Positions 9,006-19,736 are shown, counted from the stretch's first letter. The stretch is DNA of 64,000 bases from Pseudonocardia sp. CNS-139 (GCA_001942415.1 MKJX01000066.1:32355-96354); one strand, 5' to 3'. A program made the numbers and translations. Notes: generated by a model from the letters alone, not told the origin.

Positions 9006-9702
9006 GTGTTGCAACCGAAGTCGATCTGCGTGCGCTCGCCGAGCGCGGCGCCGCCGAGCTGGGTCCGGACGCCACCGCACAGCAGGTGCTGGCCTGGGCC
9101 GCGGAGACGTTCGGCGACCGGCTGGTCGTGGCGTCGAACATGCAGGACGCCGTGCTGGTGGACCTGGCCGCGAAGGCACAGCCGGGCGTCGAGGTGCTGT
9201 TCCTCGACACCGGCTACCACTTCGCCGAGACGATCGCACCCGCGACGCCGTCGAGACCGTGCACGACGTGCGGATCGTCAACGCGACGCCGGAGCACACC
9301 GTGGCGGAGCAGGACACGCTGCTCGGCAAGGACCTCTTCGCGCGCGACCCCAACCGGTGCTGCGCGCTGCGCAAGGTCGAGCCGCTGCAGCGCACGCTGT
9401 CCGGCTACGACGCCTGGGTCACGGGCGTGCGCCGCGTCGAGGCCCCGACCAGGGCGAACACGCCGCTCGTCACCTACGACGACAAGTTCGGGCTGGTCAA
9501 GGTCAACCCGATCGCGGCGTGGAGCGACGAGGAGATGGACACCTACATCGGCGAGCACGGGATCCTGGTGAACCCGCTGGTCGCCGAGGGCTACCCGTCG
9601 ATCGGCTGCGCCCCGTGCACCGCGAGGCCGGCTCCGGGCGCCGACAAGCGCTCGGGCCGCTGGGCGGGCACGGGCAAGATCGAGTGCGGGCTGCACGAAT
9701 GA
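9002..9702 (+). CDS. cysH: Phosphoadenylyl/adenylyl-sulfate reductase CysH, frameshifted
   Basis: Reduces APS (or PAPS) to sulfite. The first frame has LVVASNMQDAVLVDL and VLFLDTGYHFAET. The second has DPNRCCALRKVEPL and the later CAPCTARP, together the CC...CxxC ligands of a [4Fe-4S] cluster, which marks the APS-using class. The C-terminus KIECGLHE holds the catalytic Cys (ECGLH). One base is missing near 9238 (ETIGTRDAVETV expected). GTG start overlaps the previous stop. About 233 residues after repair. Confidence 0.92.
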
Positions 9703-10614
9703 CCGCCACGCTGCCGGTCGCCCGGCGCTCGACGCACTGGACGCGCTGGAGAGCGAGTCGATCCACGTCTTCCGCGAGGTCGCGGGCGAGTTCGACCGGC
9801 CGGTGATCCTGTTCTCCGGCGGCAAGGACTCCACGGTGCTCGTGCACCTGGCCGTCAAGGCGTTCGCGCCCGCGCCGGTGCCGTTCCCCCTGCTGCACGT
9901 CGACACCGGGCACAACTACCCGGAGGTCATCGACTTCCGGGACCGGCTGGCGCAGCGGCTGGGCCTGCGGCTGGAGGTCGCGCACGTCCAGGACTGGATC
10001 GACGACGGCCGCCTGGCCGAGCGCCCGGACGGCACGCGCAACCCGCTGCAGACCGTCCCGCTGCTCGACTCGATCAACGAGCACCGGTTCGACGCCGTGT
10101 TCGGCGGCGGACGCCGCGACGAGGAGCGGTCGCGCGCGAAGGAGCGGATCATCTCGCTGCGCGACGCGTTCGGCCGGTGGGACCCGCGCAAGCAGCGGCC
10201 CGAGCTGTGGAACCTCTACAACGGCCGGCACGCGCCCGGCGAGCACGTCCGGGTGTTCCCGATCTCCAACTGGACCGAGCTCGACGTCTGGCGTTACATC
10301 CAGCGCGAGGGCATCGAGCTGCCGTCGATCTACTTCGCGCACGACCGCCCGGTGTTCCGCCGCGACGGGATGTGGCTGGCGGAGGGGCCGTGGGGCGGGC
10401 CGCGCGGCGCCGAGGCCATGGAGACGCGGTCGGTGCGCTACCGCACCGTCGGCGACGGCTCGTGCACCGGCGCGTCGAGTCCACCGCGACCTCCCTGGAC
10501 GAGGTGATCGCCGAGGTCATGGCGTCGCGGCTGACCGAGCGCGGCGCCACACGCGCCGACGACCGCCTCTCCGAGGCGGCCATGGAGGACCGGAAGCGCG
10601 AGGGCTACTTCTGA
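9699..10614 (+). CDS. cysD: Sulfate adenylyltransferase subunit CysD, frameshifted
   Basis: Small catalytic subunit of ATP sulfurylase; makes APS from sulfate and ATP together with CysN. The PP-loop is [17 protein letters not shown], followed by [18 protein letters not shown] and [18 protein letters not shown]. The C-terminus [17 protein letters not shown] is the classic CysD end. Two bases are missing: near 9730 (before [17 protein letters not shown]) and near 10475. ATG at 9699 overlaps the cysH stop by ATGA. About 305 residues after repair. Confidence 0.93.
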
Positions 10615-10616
10615 GC

Positions 10617-11885
10617 ATGGGCAAGGACCTTCTGCGCTTCGCCACCGCCGGCAGCGTCGACGACGGGAAGTCGACGCTGGTCGGGCGGCTGCTCTACGAC
10701 ACGAAGTCGGTGCTCGCCGACCAGATCGAGGCCGTGCAGCGCGCGTCCGTCGACAAGGGCTCGCGACGCCGGACCTGTCGCTGCTGGTCGACGGCCTGCG
10801 CGCCGAACGCGAGCAGGGCATCACGATCGACGTCGCGTACCGCTACTTCGGCACGCCGACGCGCGAGTTCGTGCTGGCCGACACCCCCGGGCACGTCCAG
10901 TACACGCGCAACACGGTCACCGGGGCGTCCACAGCGGAGCTGGCCGTGCTGCTCGTCGCGCCCGCGCCGGCGTCGTCGAGCAGACCCGGCGGCACGCGGC
11001 GGTGCTCGCGCTGCTGCGCGTGCCGCGGCTGGTGCTCGCGATCAACAAGATCGACCTGGTCGACTACGACGAGGCCGTGGTCACCGCGATCGCCAAGGAC
11101 TTCGCCGGGCTCACCCGCTCGCTGGGGTTCGCCGACGAGGCCGTGGTGACGATCCCGCTGTCCGCGCTGGTCGGCGACAACGTCGTCGAGCGCTCGGAGC
11201 GCACGCCCTGGTACACCGGGCCGACGCTGCTCGGACACCTCGAGTCGGTGCCCGTCACGGGGCCGGAGGTCGCCGCGCCGTTCCGGATGGCCGTGCAGTA
11301 CGTCATCCGCGAGCACGGCCAGGAGTACCGCGCTACGCCGGGCAGATCGCGGCCGGCACCGTCGCACCGGGCGACGAGGTCGTCGTGCTCCCGGGCGGGG
11401 CGCGCACCACCGTGTCCGGCGTCGAGACGGCGGACGGGCCGCTCGACGCGGCCACCGCGGGACGCAGCGTCACCGTGCTGCTGGCCGACGACATCGACAT
11501 CTCCCGCGGCGACGTGCTCGCGTCGGCCGCGCAGCCGCCGCAGGTCACCGACGAGGTCGAGGCCACGCTCTGCTGGCTGGCGGAGAAGCCGCTGCGGCCA
11601 GGGGCCCGGCTGCTGCTCAAGCACGGGACGCGCACCACGCAGGTGATCGTCGGGGCGCTCGGCGAGCGGCTCTCGCTCGACGGCGACACGCCCGCGTTCA
11701 CCGACCCGCCGGAGCAGCTCGGGATCAACGACATCGCGCACGCGACGCTGCGCACCGCCGACCCGCTGCCCGTCGACCCCTACGCGCAGGTACGCGCCAC
11801 CGGGAGCTTCCTGCTGATCGACCCGCCGACCGGCAACACGCTGGCCGCCGGGCTCGTGGGCGCCCCGCTGGCGCTGCCCGGATAG
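10617..11885 (+). CDS. cysN: Sulfate adenylyltransferase GTPase subunit CysN, frameshifted
   Basis: Elongation-factor-like GTPase that drives ATP sulfurylase. Visible G motifs: [18 protein letters not shown] (P-loop), [15 protein letters not shown] and [15 protein letters not shown]. The C-terminal beta-barrel part runs from [20 protein letters not shown] to the end. Three single-base deletions (near 10765, 10962 and 11333) move the reading through all three frames. About 423 residues after repair, so there is no fused APS kinase (CysC) domain, consistent with the APS-type CysH. It lies 2 nt after cysD. Confidence 0.92.
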   Translation: MGKDLLRFATAGSVDDGKSTLVGRLLYDTKSVLADQIEAVQRASVDKGSRRRTCRCWSTACAPNASRASRSTSRTATSARRRASSCWPTPPGTSSTRATRSPGRPQRSWPCCSSRPRRRRRADPAARGGARAAARAAAGARDQQDRPGRLRRGRGHRDRQGLRRAHPLAGVRRRGRGDDPAVRAGRRQRRRALGAHALVHRADAARTPRVGARHGAGGRRAVPDGRAVRHPRARPGVPRYAGQIAAGTVAPGDEVVVLPGGARTTVSGVETADGPLDAATAGRSVTVLLADDIDISRGDVLASAAQPPQVTDEVEATLCWLAEKPLRPGARLLLKHGTRTTQVIVGALGERLSLDGDTPAFTDPPEQLGINDIAHATLRTADPLPVDPYAQVRATGSFLLIDPPTGNTLAAGLVGAPLALPG

Positions 11886-11890
11886 CCCTC

Positions 11891-12648
11891 ATGGAACCCG
11901 TTCTCGTCGCCGTCGCGCACGGCAGCCGGGACCCGCGTTCGGCGGCGGCCGTCGCCGGGCTGGTGGCGGAGGTCCGCCGCCAGCGTCCGGGGCTCGACGT
12001 GCGCCTGAGCTTCCTCGACCTGTCCGCGCCGCGGCTGCCCGACGTGCTGGGCGCCGTCGCCGCGGACGGACACCGGCGGGCGGTCGTGGTGCCGCTTCTG
12101 CTGGGTCGCGCCTACCACGCCCGGGTCGACGTGCCCGGCGAGGTGAGCCGCGCCGCCCGCCGGCACCCCCACCTCGACATCGCCGTCGCCGACGTGCTCG
12201 GCCCGCGCAGCGCGCTGCTGGAGCGCGCGGCGCTGGACCGGCTCGCCGCCGCCGCCGGCCCGCTCGCCGACCCCGGACTCGGAGTCGTGCTCGCCGGCGT
12301 CGGCTCGTCGCACGCCCCGGCCAACGCGGCCGTCGCCCGGGTGGCCGCCCGCTGGGCGCGGCGGTTCGGCTGGGCAGGGGCCAGCGCGGCGTTCGCCACG
12401 GCGGCACCGGGCGTGCCCGACGCCGTCGCGCGGCTGCGGGAGGCGGGGGCGCGGCGGGTCGCCGTGGCGCAGTGGGTCCTCGCCCCCGGGCTCCTGCCCG
12501 ACCGGATCGAGCACGCGCCCGCACCGCGGGCCCCGACGTGCAGGTCGCGGCCCCCCTGGCCGCCCATCCCGCCGTCGCGGCCCTGGTGGCCGACCGCTAC
12601 GCAGCGGCCACCGTGCCGGCCACCGAGGAGCGCGCCGCCGCCGGCTGA
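11891..12648 (+). CDS. Sirohydrochlorin chelatase (CbiX/SirB type), frameshifted
   Basis: Class II chelatase that inserts metal into sirohydrochlorin, here presumably Fe for the siroheme of SirA. MEPVLVAVAHGSRDPRS holds the metal-binding His near the N-terminus; VVVPLLLGRAYHARVD has the second His. A repeated half follows (VVLAGVGSSHAPANAA), as in two-domain chelatases. One base is missing near 12515; the repaired frame ends ADRYAAATVPATEERAAAG then TGA at 12646-12648. It lies 5 nt after cysN, so it belongs to the operon. Confidence 0.85.
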
Positions 12649-12991
12649 CCTGCCCCCGCTGACCTCGCCCCCGCCGACCTGCCCCCGCCCTCCCAGGGGG
12701 GCGACCCCGGGTCCAGCCTATCGGCGCCCGGCCTTCGCGCGGGGGTGCCGGCGAAAGCTGTGGACAACCGTGCGCGACGTGGACAACTCCGTGCGTACGG
12801 GTCACGGGCGCACCGCACACACGTCCCGGACTCGGCACACATGGCAGAACATGTGTGCGGGGTCCGGGAGGTGTGTGCGGTCGTTTGTCTCCGCAACGGA
12901 CGCCATTCGCGAGAAGTCCGGACATTTCGCCGCCGTCCCGTAGCGCGGACACCCCGTTGTCCTGCGGGAACGCGCGTACCACGATGGGGTG
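12649..12991. other. 343-bp non-coding gap with palindrome copy B
   Basis: Between the chelatase and the small ORF at 12992. It holds C-rich direct repeats (GACCTGCCCCCG-like, 12648-12690) and the palindrome at 12811-12882, and ends in TACCACGATGGGG before the GTG. No gene is supported here. Confidence 0.5.
12811..12882. repeat. 72-bp palindromic element, copy B
   Basis: Arms 12811-12843 and 12850-12882 share CGCACACA and TCCCGGA blocks as inverted repeats: CACCGCACACACGTCCCGGA on the left, TCCGGGAGGTGTGTGCGGT on the right, around an ACATG/CATGT centre. The sequence is closely related to copy A at 1893-1968, in a different gene context. Confidence 0.75.
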
Positions 12992-13129
12992 GTGACCGCG
13001 ACCGCGCCGCTGCCCGCCGATTCCCGGCGTGCCCCCGGCGGGTCGATGCGGGCCTTCCTGGGCGTCGACCTCGAGTGGTTCTGGCCGTCGCGCCGCTACC
13101 ACGCCTACGACGAACTCTGTCGCCGCTGA
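12992..13129 (+). CDS. Small ORF upstream of the TauE/SafE gene
   Basis: 45 codons from GTG; the C-terminal part reads SMRAFLGVDLEWFWPSRRYH and then AYDELCRR. It ends 113 nt before the exporter gene. I do not recognise the family. It lacks the HVDLxRVxSAxC signature of the three leader peptides here, although it has a Cys close to the end and lies before a sulfur gene. It could be a gene, a divergent leader or chance. Confidence 0.35.
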   Translation: MTATAPLPADSRRAPGGSMRAFLGVDLEWFWPSRRYHAYDELCRR

Positions 13130-13242
13130 CGTTCCGACCGCCCCACCGGGCGGGATCTCGCTGACGCACGACCTCTCGCGTTGACGCGCGCCCCGGGTGC
13201 GCGCAGGTCCCGCACGTCCTCCCCCACCACCGGAGCATCCCC

Positions 13243-14161
13243 ATGCAAGCACTGATCATCTTCGCCCTCGTGGGCTTCGGCGCCCAGCTCGTCGACGGCG
13301 CGCTGGGCATGGCCTACGGCGTCACGTCGACGTCGCTGCTGCTGCTCGCCGGCGTCAACCCGGCGGCGGCCAGCGCGTCGGTGCACCTGGCCGAGGTCGG
13401 CACCACGCTCGTCGCGGGCGCGTCGCACTGGCGGTTCGGCAACGTCGACTGGAAGCTCGTGCTCCGCCTCGGCGTGCCCGGCGCGGTCGGCGCGTTCCTC
13501 GGCGCGACCGTGCTGTCGGCCCTGTCCACCGAGGACGCCGCCCCGTACATGGCCGGGGTGCTGCTCGCGCTGGGCGTCTACATCCTGTGGCGGTTCTCGG
13601 TGCGCCCGCCGCGGGTGTCGGCGGCGCGCGTCTCGCCGCACCGCTCGAAGTTCCTGTCGCCGCTCGGTCTGGTCGCCGGGTTCGTCGACGCGTCCGGCGG
13701 TGGCGGCTGGGGCCCGGTGGCGACGCCCGCGCTGCTGACCGCCGGCCGCACCGCCCCGCGCACGGTCGTCGGATCCGTCGACACGTCCGAGTTCCTGGTC
13801 GCGCTCGCGGCGAGCATCGGCTTCCTGATCGGGCTCGGCACCGAGGTGCTCGACCCGTGGACCAGTCGGCGGGCTGCTGCTCGGCGGTGTGCTCGCCGCG
13901 CCGCTCGCCGCCTGGCTGGTCACGAAGATCCCGGCGCCGCTGCTCGGCACGCTGGTCGGCGGCCTGATCATCATCACCAACGCGCGCACCATCATGCGGG
14001 CGCTGGACATCAGCGGCGGCGCCAGCACCACCGTCTACCTGGTGATCGTGGGCGTCTGGGCGGCGGCGGTCGCCATCGCGGTCGCGAAGCTGCGCCAGCG
14101 CGCGTCGGCGCCCGCGGAGGAGCCGGAGCAGGAGCCGGTCGCGGCGGCCAAGGAGGACTGA
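13243..14161 (+). CDS. Sulfite exporter TauE/SafE family membrane protein, frameshifted
   Basis: Multi-pass transporter of the TauE/SafE family, which exports sulfite, sulfonates or related anions. The N-terminal repeat begins LVGFGAQLVDGALGMAYGVT; the second repeat begins LVAGFVDASGGGGWGPVATP, the paired Gly-rich half-helix motifs of the family. The frame changes near 13862 (net loss of two or gain of one) between GTEVLDPWT and GGLLLGGVLAAPLAAWLVTK. About 305 residues. Location just after the cys operon fits disposal of excess sulfite. ATG start behind CCGGAG-like text. Confidence 0.85.
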
Positions 14162-14205
14162 GGAGGGGATCCGGGCCCGGTCGTCGACTGCCTACCGTGA
14201 ACGCC

Positions 14206-15042
14206 ATGACCACGCTGACGATCGGGCTGTTCCTGCACCACCGCACCCTCCAGAGCGACCCGGCCGTGGCGGCCCGGGTCGCCGAGCGCGCCGAGGAGCT
14301 GGGCTACGACTCGCTCTGGGCCGGCGAGCACGTCGTGCTGCCGAGCCCGCGCGTCGCCGCGTCGCCGATGGAGCCCGGCGACCCGATCCTCGACCCCGTC
14401 GTGCTGCTCTCGCACCTCGCCGCGCGCACCCGGCGGGTCCGGCTCGGCACCGGCGTGATCGTGCTGCCGCAGCGCAACCCGCTCGTGCTCGCCAAGCAGC
14501 TCGCGACGCTCGACGTGCTGTCCGGCGGGCGGCTCGTCGTCGGCGTCGGCGCCGGGTACCTGGAGCCGGAGCTGACGGCGATCGGCGTCCCCATGGACGA
14601 GCGCGGCGCGCGCACCGACGAGTACCTCGCGGCCATGCGCGCCCTCTGGACGCAGGACGCCCCCGAGTACGCCGGCAAGCACGTGCGGTTCGCCGGGGTG
14701 GACGCGCACCCGCGGCCGGTGCAGCAGCCGCTGCCGGTGGTGATCGGCGGCCACACCCCGGCCGCGCACCGGCGCGCGGCCCGCGACGCCGACGGCTGGT
14801 ACGGCTTCCGGCTCTCCCCCGCGGCGACCGCCGAGCACGTCGCCGGGCTGCGCGCCGCGGCGGAGGCGGCCGGGCGCGAGCGCCCGCTGCACGTCACGGT
14901 CACGCCGGAACGGCCGCTCGACGCCGCCGCGGCGGCCGAGTACGCGGCGGCCGGCGCCGACCGGCTGGTCGTCGCCCCGTACCCGGACGACGAGCTGGAC
15001 CGCCTCCTGGACCGCAACGCGCCCGCCGCGCTCGGTCTCTGA
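14206..15042 (+). CDS. LLM class F420-dependent oxidoreductase (TIGR03619-like)
   Basis: A 278-residue TIM-barrel flavin/F420 enzyme. Typical luciferase-like blocks: AERAEELGYDSLWAGEHVVL, RRVRLGTGVIVLPQRNPLVL, SGGRLVVGVGAGYLEPE and LPVVIGGHTPAAHRRAA. The frame is intact. ATG at 14206 is used; GTG at 14197 is in frame and equally possible, and no clear ribosome binding site is seen. Substrate unknown. It may be co-transcribed with the exporter, 44 nt upstream. Confidence 0.85.
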   Translation: MTTLTIGLFLHHRTLQSDPAVAARVAERAEELGYDSLWAGEHVVLPSPRVAASPMEPGDPILDPVVLLSHLAARTRRVRLGTGVIVLPQRNPLVLAKQLATLDVLSGGRLVVGVGAGYLEPELTAIGVPMDERGARTDEYLAAMRALWTQDAPEYAGKHVRFAGVDAHPRPVQQPLPVVIGGHTPAAHRRAARDADGWYGFRLSPAATAEHVAGLRAAAEAAGRERPLHVTVTPERPLDAAAAAEYAAAGADRLVVAPYPDDELDRLLDRNAPAALGL

Positions 15043-15134
15043 GGCCCGCCGCGAACACAGCGGGGCTTCAGGAATCGCGTGCTTCCATGGCCGTCCCAAC
15101 TCGTGGACGAGCACGCGGACGATCGGAGTGACCC

Positions 15135-16045
15135 GTGGCAGGAGGCGGCCGGCCTTGGTCGACCGGCAGGGCGGTGGCGGTGGCCGTGGTGGTCACCGCC
15201 GTCGTGGTCGCGGGGGGTGTGCTCATGTTCCGGTTCGTGACGGCGCCGACGACCGTCCCCGGCCAGGCCCAGTCCCCGTCCGCCACGGCGACGAGCCGGC
15301 CGGCCGGGCCGACCGAGGAGGGCCGGCCGGAGCTGGGCCCGCCCGGCCGGATCGCGCTGTCGTCCGACGGCAACCAGCACGACCCCGACGACTGGGCGGG
15401 CGCGGCGACGGAGCTGGCGATCCTCGCGCACGCCGGCCTGCAGCCCAACGTCGTGCACTACACCTACGACGACCACATCTGGGACACCGACGAGTCGATG
15501 CGCGCGAACATGCGCGACACCGTCCTGGGCGGGGGCGAGCAGCTCGGGTTCGACATGTCCCGCTTCTACGACGCCGCCGTCCCGTCCGAGCTCGACGCGG
15601 GCGTGCGGAACCTGACGGCCGAGATCGACGCCTCCACCGCGGACGACCAGCTGTGGCTCGTGATGGCCGGGCCGATGGAGGTCGCGTGGATGGCGCTCGA
15701 CGCGGCCGAACCCGAGGCCCGCCAGCACGTCAAGTGCGTGACGCACGGCGACTGGAACATGGAGCACGGGCGCGACGACCACGGCGGCCACGACTTCGAC
15801 GACCTGATCGAGATGGGCTGCCAGGACCGGCACCTGGAGGACCAGAACAGCAACCTCGGCGAGACCGACATGTCCGACTGGGACTACCTGCTCGACGGCG
15901 ACGACGACCAGCACTGGCTGCACTCGCGCATCGAGCTGCTCGGCAACGGCGACGTCTCGGACGCGGGATGGTCTACTACGTGATCACCGGCGAGGAGGCG
16001 GTCACCCGCCCGGAGCTGCGGTCCTTCCTCCAGTCCGACCAGTAG
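15135..16045 (+). CDS. Membrane-anchored nucleoside-hydrolase-like protein, frameshifted
   Basis: About 303 residues. The N-terminus has a transmembrane anchor (AVAVAVVVTAVVVAGGVLMF) and then a Pro/Thr/Ser linker. The globular part begins IALSSDGNQHDPDDWAGAA; the DGN-HDPDD pattern resembles the Asp-rich Ca site of inosine-uridine hydrolase and DUF1593-type folds. Also notable are His/Asp-rich stretches (GRDDHGGHDFDDLIEMG). One base is missing near 15965; the repaired tail reads MVYYVITGEEAVTRPEL. GTG start. I infer an extracellular hydrolase-like fold without a known substrate. Confidence 0.5.
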
Positions 16046-16060
16046 ATCGGTAGCGGGGTG

Positions 16061-17978
16061 CTACGCCGCCTCCGCCGCGGCGGCGTGCAGGGTGCGCAGC
16101 ACCGCACGGGCCACGGCGCGTTGTAGCGCAGGCTCTGTGCGTTCATGCCGGGCCGGGTGAACGCGCCCGCGACCTTCACCGTGGTGTGCGGGCCCACGGC
16201 GAACCGGCGCGGGTGCACCCGCCCGGCCGCGTCGACCAGCGCCCCGTCCGCCGGGCGCACGCGGATCAGGCCGGTGTTGCGCAGCGGGGTGCCGTCGCTG
16301 TCGGTGAGGACCTCCTCGGTCACCGCCCCGTCCCGGACGAGCGACGCGAGCAGCGGGTCGCCCGTGCGCGACGCACTCGGGTCGGGCAGCCGCGCGTCCA
16401 CGAGCACCCGTGCGGTGACGGGCGGCGCCCCGGCGAGCGTCTCGCTGCCGGCCCGGAACCCGTCCGCGCCGGCCTCGACCCACATGCCGGCGCCGAGGAA
16501 GTCGACGAGCCCGGCCCGCGACAGCGCGAGCAGCTCGCGCACGCGGAAGCCGGGCGGCCCGCTCGCGACCGCGTTGAAGAAGCCCTGCCACCACCTCAGG
16601 TCGAACGCCCGCGACCGCGGCGAGAGCACCCCGGCCCCGTTCAGCCGGCTGACCTCGGTGTAGACCGACAGCATCGCGACGAACGCGCCGAGGTGCGCGG
16701 TGTGCGCGGGGTCCACGTGCTGGCGCAGGTCCTCGGCGATCCGCTCGCGCACGAGCGGCTGCAGCGCGGCGAGGTCTCCTGCTCGCAGGCCGTCGAGCGG
16801 GCGGTCGAGGGCGCCGAAATCGATGCGGTCCACCGGGTCCGGCACGGCCGTGACCAGCAGGTCCGTCATCGCCGGGGAGTCCCAGTCGAGCGCGGCGTAC
16901 CGGGTGGCGAACTCCTCCCACGCCACCGTCACGCGGCCGGGGTGGCCGCGGAACAGCTCGTGGTACCAGCCCCAGGCGATCTCCTTGGCCATCAGCGGCC
17001 AGACCTGCTCCCGCAGCTCCACCGGCCCGCCCGCGGCGATCAGCGGGTCGATCGCGGCGGGGCCGAGGAACCGCGGCAGCGGCGGGCGTCCGGCGCGCAG
17101 CGCGTAGTGCGTCTTGGAGTGGTAGATCGAGCCGCGCCGCGACCCCGCGACCAGCCGCGGCTCCGCCCCGGACGGCACGTAGCGCAGTCCGTCCCGGCCC
17201 GAGCCGTCGGGCTCGAAGCGGCCGCCGCGGCCCTCGAAGAGCAGCACCACGAGATCGACGAACGCCAGCCCCAGACCGCGGACCAGCACCGTCTCCCCGG
17301 GCTCGATCACCGAGAGGTCCGAGTCGGACGTCTGCTCGGGCGGCAGGTAGCGCAGGCCGAGCGCTCCGGCCCGCTCGACGAGGTCCCGCTCGTCGGGCGT
17401 CGGGGCGGCGTCGAGGTGCCCGGACGCCAGCACGACCGCGTCGACGTGCAGCGTGGGCTCCCCGGCCAGGTGCACCGCCTGCAGCGGGCCGTCCTCGCTC
17501 AGCCCGGTGGCGCGTGTCGGGTGGACGTGCACGCGGACGCCGGCCGGCAGCCCGGCGACCACCTCGCGCAGCACCCACGTCAGGTACGCGCTCTGCAGCC
17601 GCCGCGACGGGAACGTGGACGCGGTGACCGCACGCAGCTCGGGCGCCAGCTCCGGCCCGACGCCGAGCGGGGCCGGCGCCTCCGGGTGGCCGTCCTGCTG
17701 AAGCCGCTGCGCCCAGTCCCAGAACGACGGGCCGGGCTGCACCGGGCCCTCGCAGACCACCGAGTCGTCGGTGAACATCGTGACGTCGGCGGCCATCGAG
17801 TTCATCGCCAGCAGCGGCGACTGCGCGTGCCGCCACACCCGCCCGGCGCGGCCGGGTAGGGGTCGACCAGGTGCACGTCGAGCCGGGTGCCGGGCAGCAG
17901 CTCCGGCGCGCTGGCCCCGATGCGCTCCAGGATGCCGACGCCGCGGGGACCGGCGCCGACGATCGCGATGGCAGGCAT
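16061..17978 (-). CDS. FAD/NAD(P)-binding protein (PF13454-type), frameshifted
   Basis: About 640 residues. The N-terminus MPAIAIVGAGPRGVGILERI is a Rossmann FAD/NAD-binding motif (GxGxxG variant), and VDAVVLASGHLDAAPTP is the downstream ATG/ASG-type motif of flavin oxidoreductases. The C-terminus has GPHTTVKVAGAFTRPGMNAQ. Two bases are missing: near 17855 (in a GGGG run) and near 16125. The start is ATG at 17978 with GGAG about 10 nt upstream. A sulfur-type leader peptide ends 48 nt upstream, which ties the gene to cysteine or sulfur control. Substrate unknown; monooxygenase or oxidase activity would be inference. Confidence 0.75.
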
Positions 17979-18026
17979 GACGGAGGGACTCCTCTCGCAG
18001 GCGGCGGACGGGAAGCGGTCCGGGCC

Positions 18027-18089
18027 TCAGAGAGCGGCGCACGTGCGGCACAGGTCCACGTGCCACCGGCGCGTGAGCTGCGTCCCCAC
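18027..18089 (-). CDS. Sulfur-type regulatory leader peptide before the FAD/NAD(P) gene
   Basis: 20 residues from GTG: VGTQLTRRWHVDLCRTCAAL. It contains the RRxHVDLxRxxxA core of actinobacterial sulfur leader peptides and two Cys codons. TACAGT on the minus strand, 9 nt before the GTG, is a good -10, so the message is probably leaderless. It ends 48 nt before the oxidoreductase start. Confidence 0.68.
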   Translation of the reverse strand: MGTQLTRRWHVDLCRTCAAL

Positions 18090-18331
18090 GCGCTCGACTG
18101 TACGAGCGCGATCCGCCACGATCCACCGATCAGGGCGCACGGCACACCCGACCGCGCCCGCCGTGCCCCGATCGGGGGTCATCCGAGCCGGGCGAACCGC
18201 TCCCCGATCGGCTTGGAATTGACCGTGACCCGACGCGACCAAGGTCGTTGGGACGTTTGCGGGCCCGGCTCTATCCCGAGCCCGGGCGACCAGAACTTCG
18301 AGGGGCGGAGATCACACTGCGTAGCGGCCTG

Positions 18332-19736
18332 ATGCGGCAGGCCGTCACCGTGGCCACTCTGGCGTGCGCGCTGGGCGTGGCGACGGCGACCCCTGCCGCC
18401 GCCGTCGAGAACCTGTCCCCGCGGTACTACACCGCCGAGGACACCTCCGACGAGTACGGAGGACCAGGGCTCTCGTGGTCCGGTCCGGCCGACTACGGAG
18501 CCGGGCGCACCGGTGACGGGGACGACGACGCGTTCGCGCTCGGCGGGGACGGCCACCTGGCCGCGACCGACCCGAGCGAGGGCAACTTCGGGACCGGCCC
18601 GTTCACCCTGCGGTTCGCCGCGCGGTTCGGCGGCGACGGCGGCCCGGTCGAACAGGTACTGAGCAAACGCGAGACGTGCGGCGACGGCAGCGGGCTCGAC
18701 GTCCGCACCCGCGACGGGCACGTGTTCGCGCAGCTGCAGGGCGGCGGCCACCGGGCCGAGGTGCGGCACCCGGCGGTCGTCCACGACGGCGACTGGCACG
18801 TCGTCACCGTGGGCCGCAGCGGTGGCACGCTGACGGTCACGGTCGACGGCGAGACGGTCACCGACCGCGCCGGCGGGCTGGTCGACCTCGACAACGGGGC
18901 ACCGCTGGCGTTCGGCGCCGGCCCGTGCGACGTGCCCGCCGCCCAGGTGCTGCTCGACGACGTCTCGTACGGGCCGGGCCTGATCCCGGTGGAGCGGCCG
19001 CTGGTGCCGGGCCTGCCGATCGGGCAGCCGTCGCTCGGCTCGCTGCTCGGGACGCCGGGCTCGATCCTCGCCCCGCTCGCGCCCGACGCCGACGACCTGG
19101 CGCGCGCCGCCGGGGAGGAGCGCGCGAGGAGGCCGGGCACACCGAGGAGGCCGTCGCCGACGAGCCGGCCGCCGCGGCCGAGCCCGCCGAGCAGATCGTC
19201 GCGGCGGCGCCGCGCGGCCCGGCCGTCGCGCCGCGCCGGCGCCCGCCGGGTTCCCGGCCGACTCCGGCGCCGCCACGGGGATCGCGGCCGCCGTGTTCCC
19301 GGGCGCCGGGGACGCCGCCGAGCGCTCGGCGTACAGCGGGCTGGACTGGACCGGCGCGCTCACCAAGCCCGTGCAGCCGGGCCGGCCGGAGGCGCCGGCC
19401 GAGCCGGCCCTGCCCGAGGCGGCCGCGGCCCCGCCGGTGCCGCTCACGCTGCCCCCGCCGGCGGCCGGGTTCATCACGCCGACGCCGCCCGCGCCGCTCT
19501 CCACGCCGGGCGAGCAGGCCGCGCACGACCGCGGCGTCGCGGCCGTCGCGTTCGCGGACGCGCTGCGCTCCCCCGGCGAGGTGCGCTGGGACCTCGCGGC
19601 GATCGCGCAGAGCCTGCTGATCACGCTGGTGCTGCTGGCCCTGCTGGCGCTGCCGGCCGGGATCGTGAACGGCACGGCCGAGGCCAACGCCGGCCGGATC
19701 GGCGCGGCGCTGGCCCGGCTGCGGGTGCGGCCGTGA
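18332..19736 (+). CDS. Secreted LamG/concanavalin-like domain protein with C-terminal anchor, frameshifted
   Basis: About 468 residues. The signal peptide is residues 1-25 (VTVATLACALGVATATPAAA). Residues about 60-190 resemble a LamG/concanavalin-like beta sandwich: GPFTLRFAARFGG, VLSKRETCGDGSGLDV, DGDWHVVTVGRSGG and GTLTVTVDGETV. A long Pro/Ala-rich linker follows, then a single transmembrane helix (SLLITLVLLALLALPAGIVN). Two bases are missing, near 19125 and 19245, both in the low-complexity linker. The stop overlaps the next gene by GTGA, so the two are a pair. The role is probably cell-surface binding of a polymer (inference). Confidence 0.6.
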
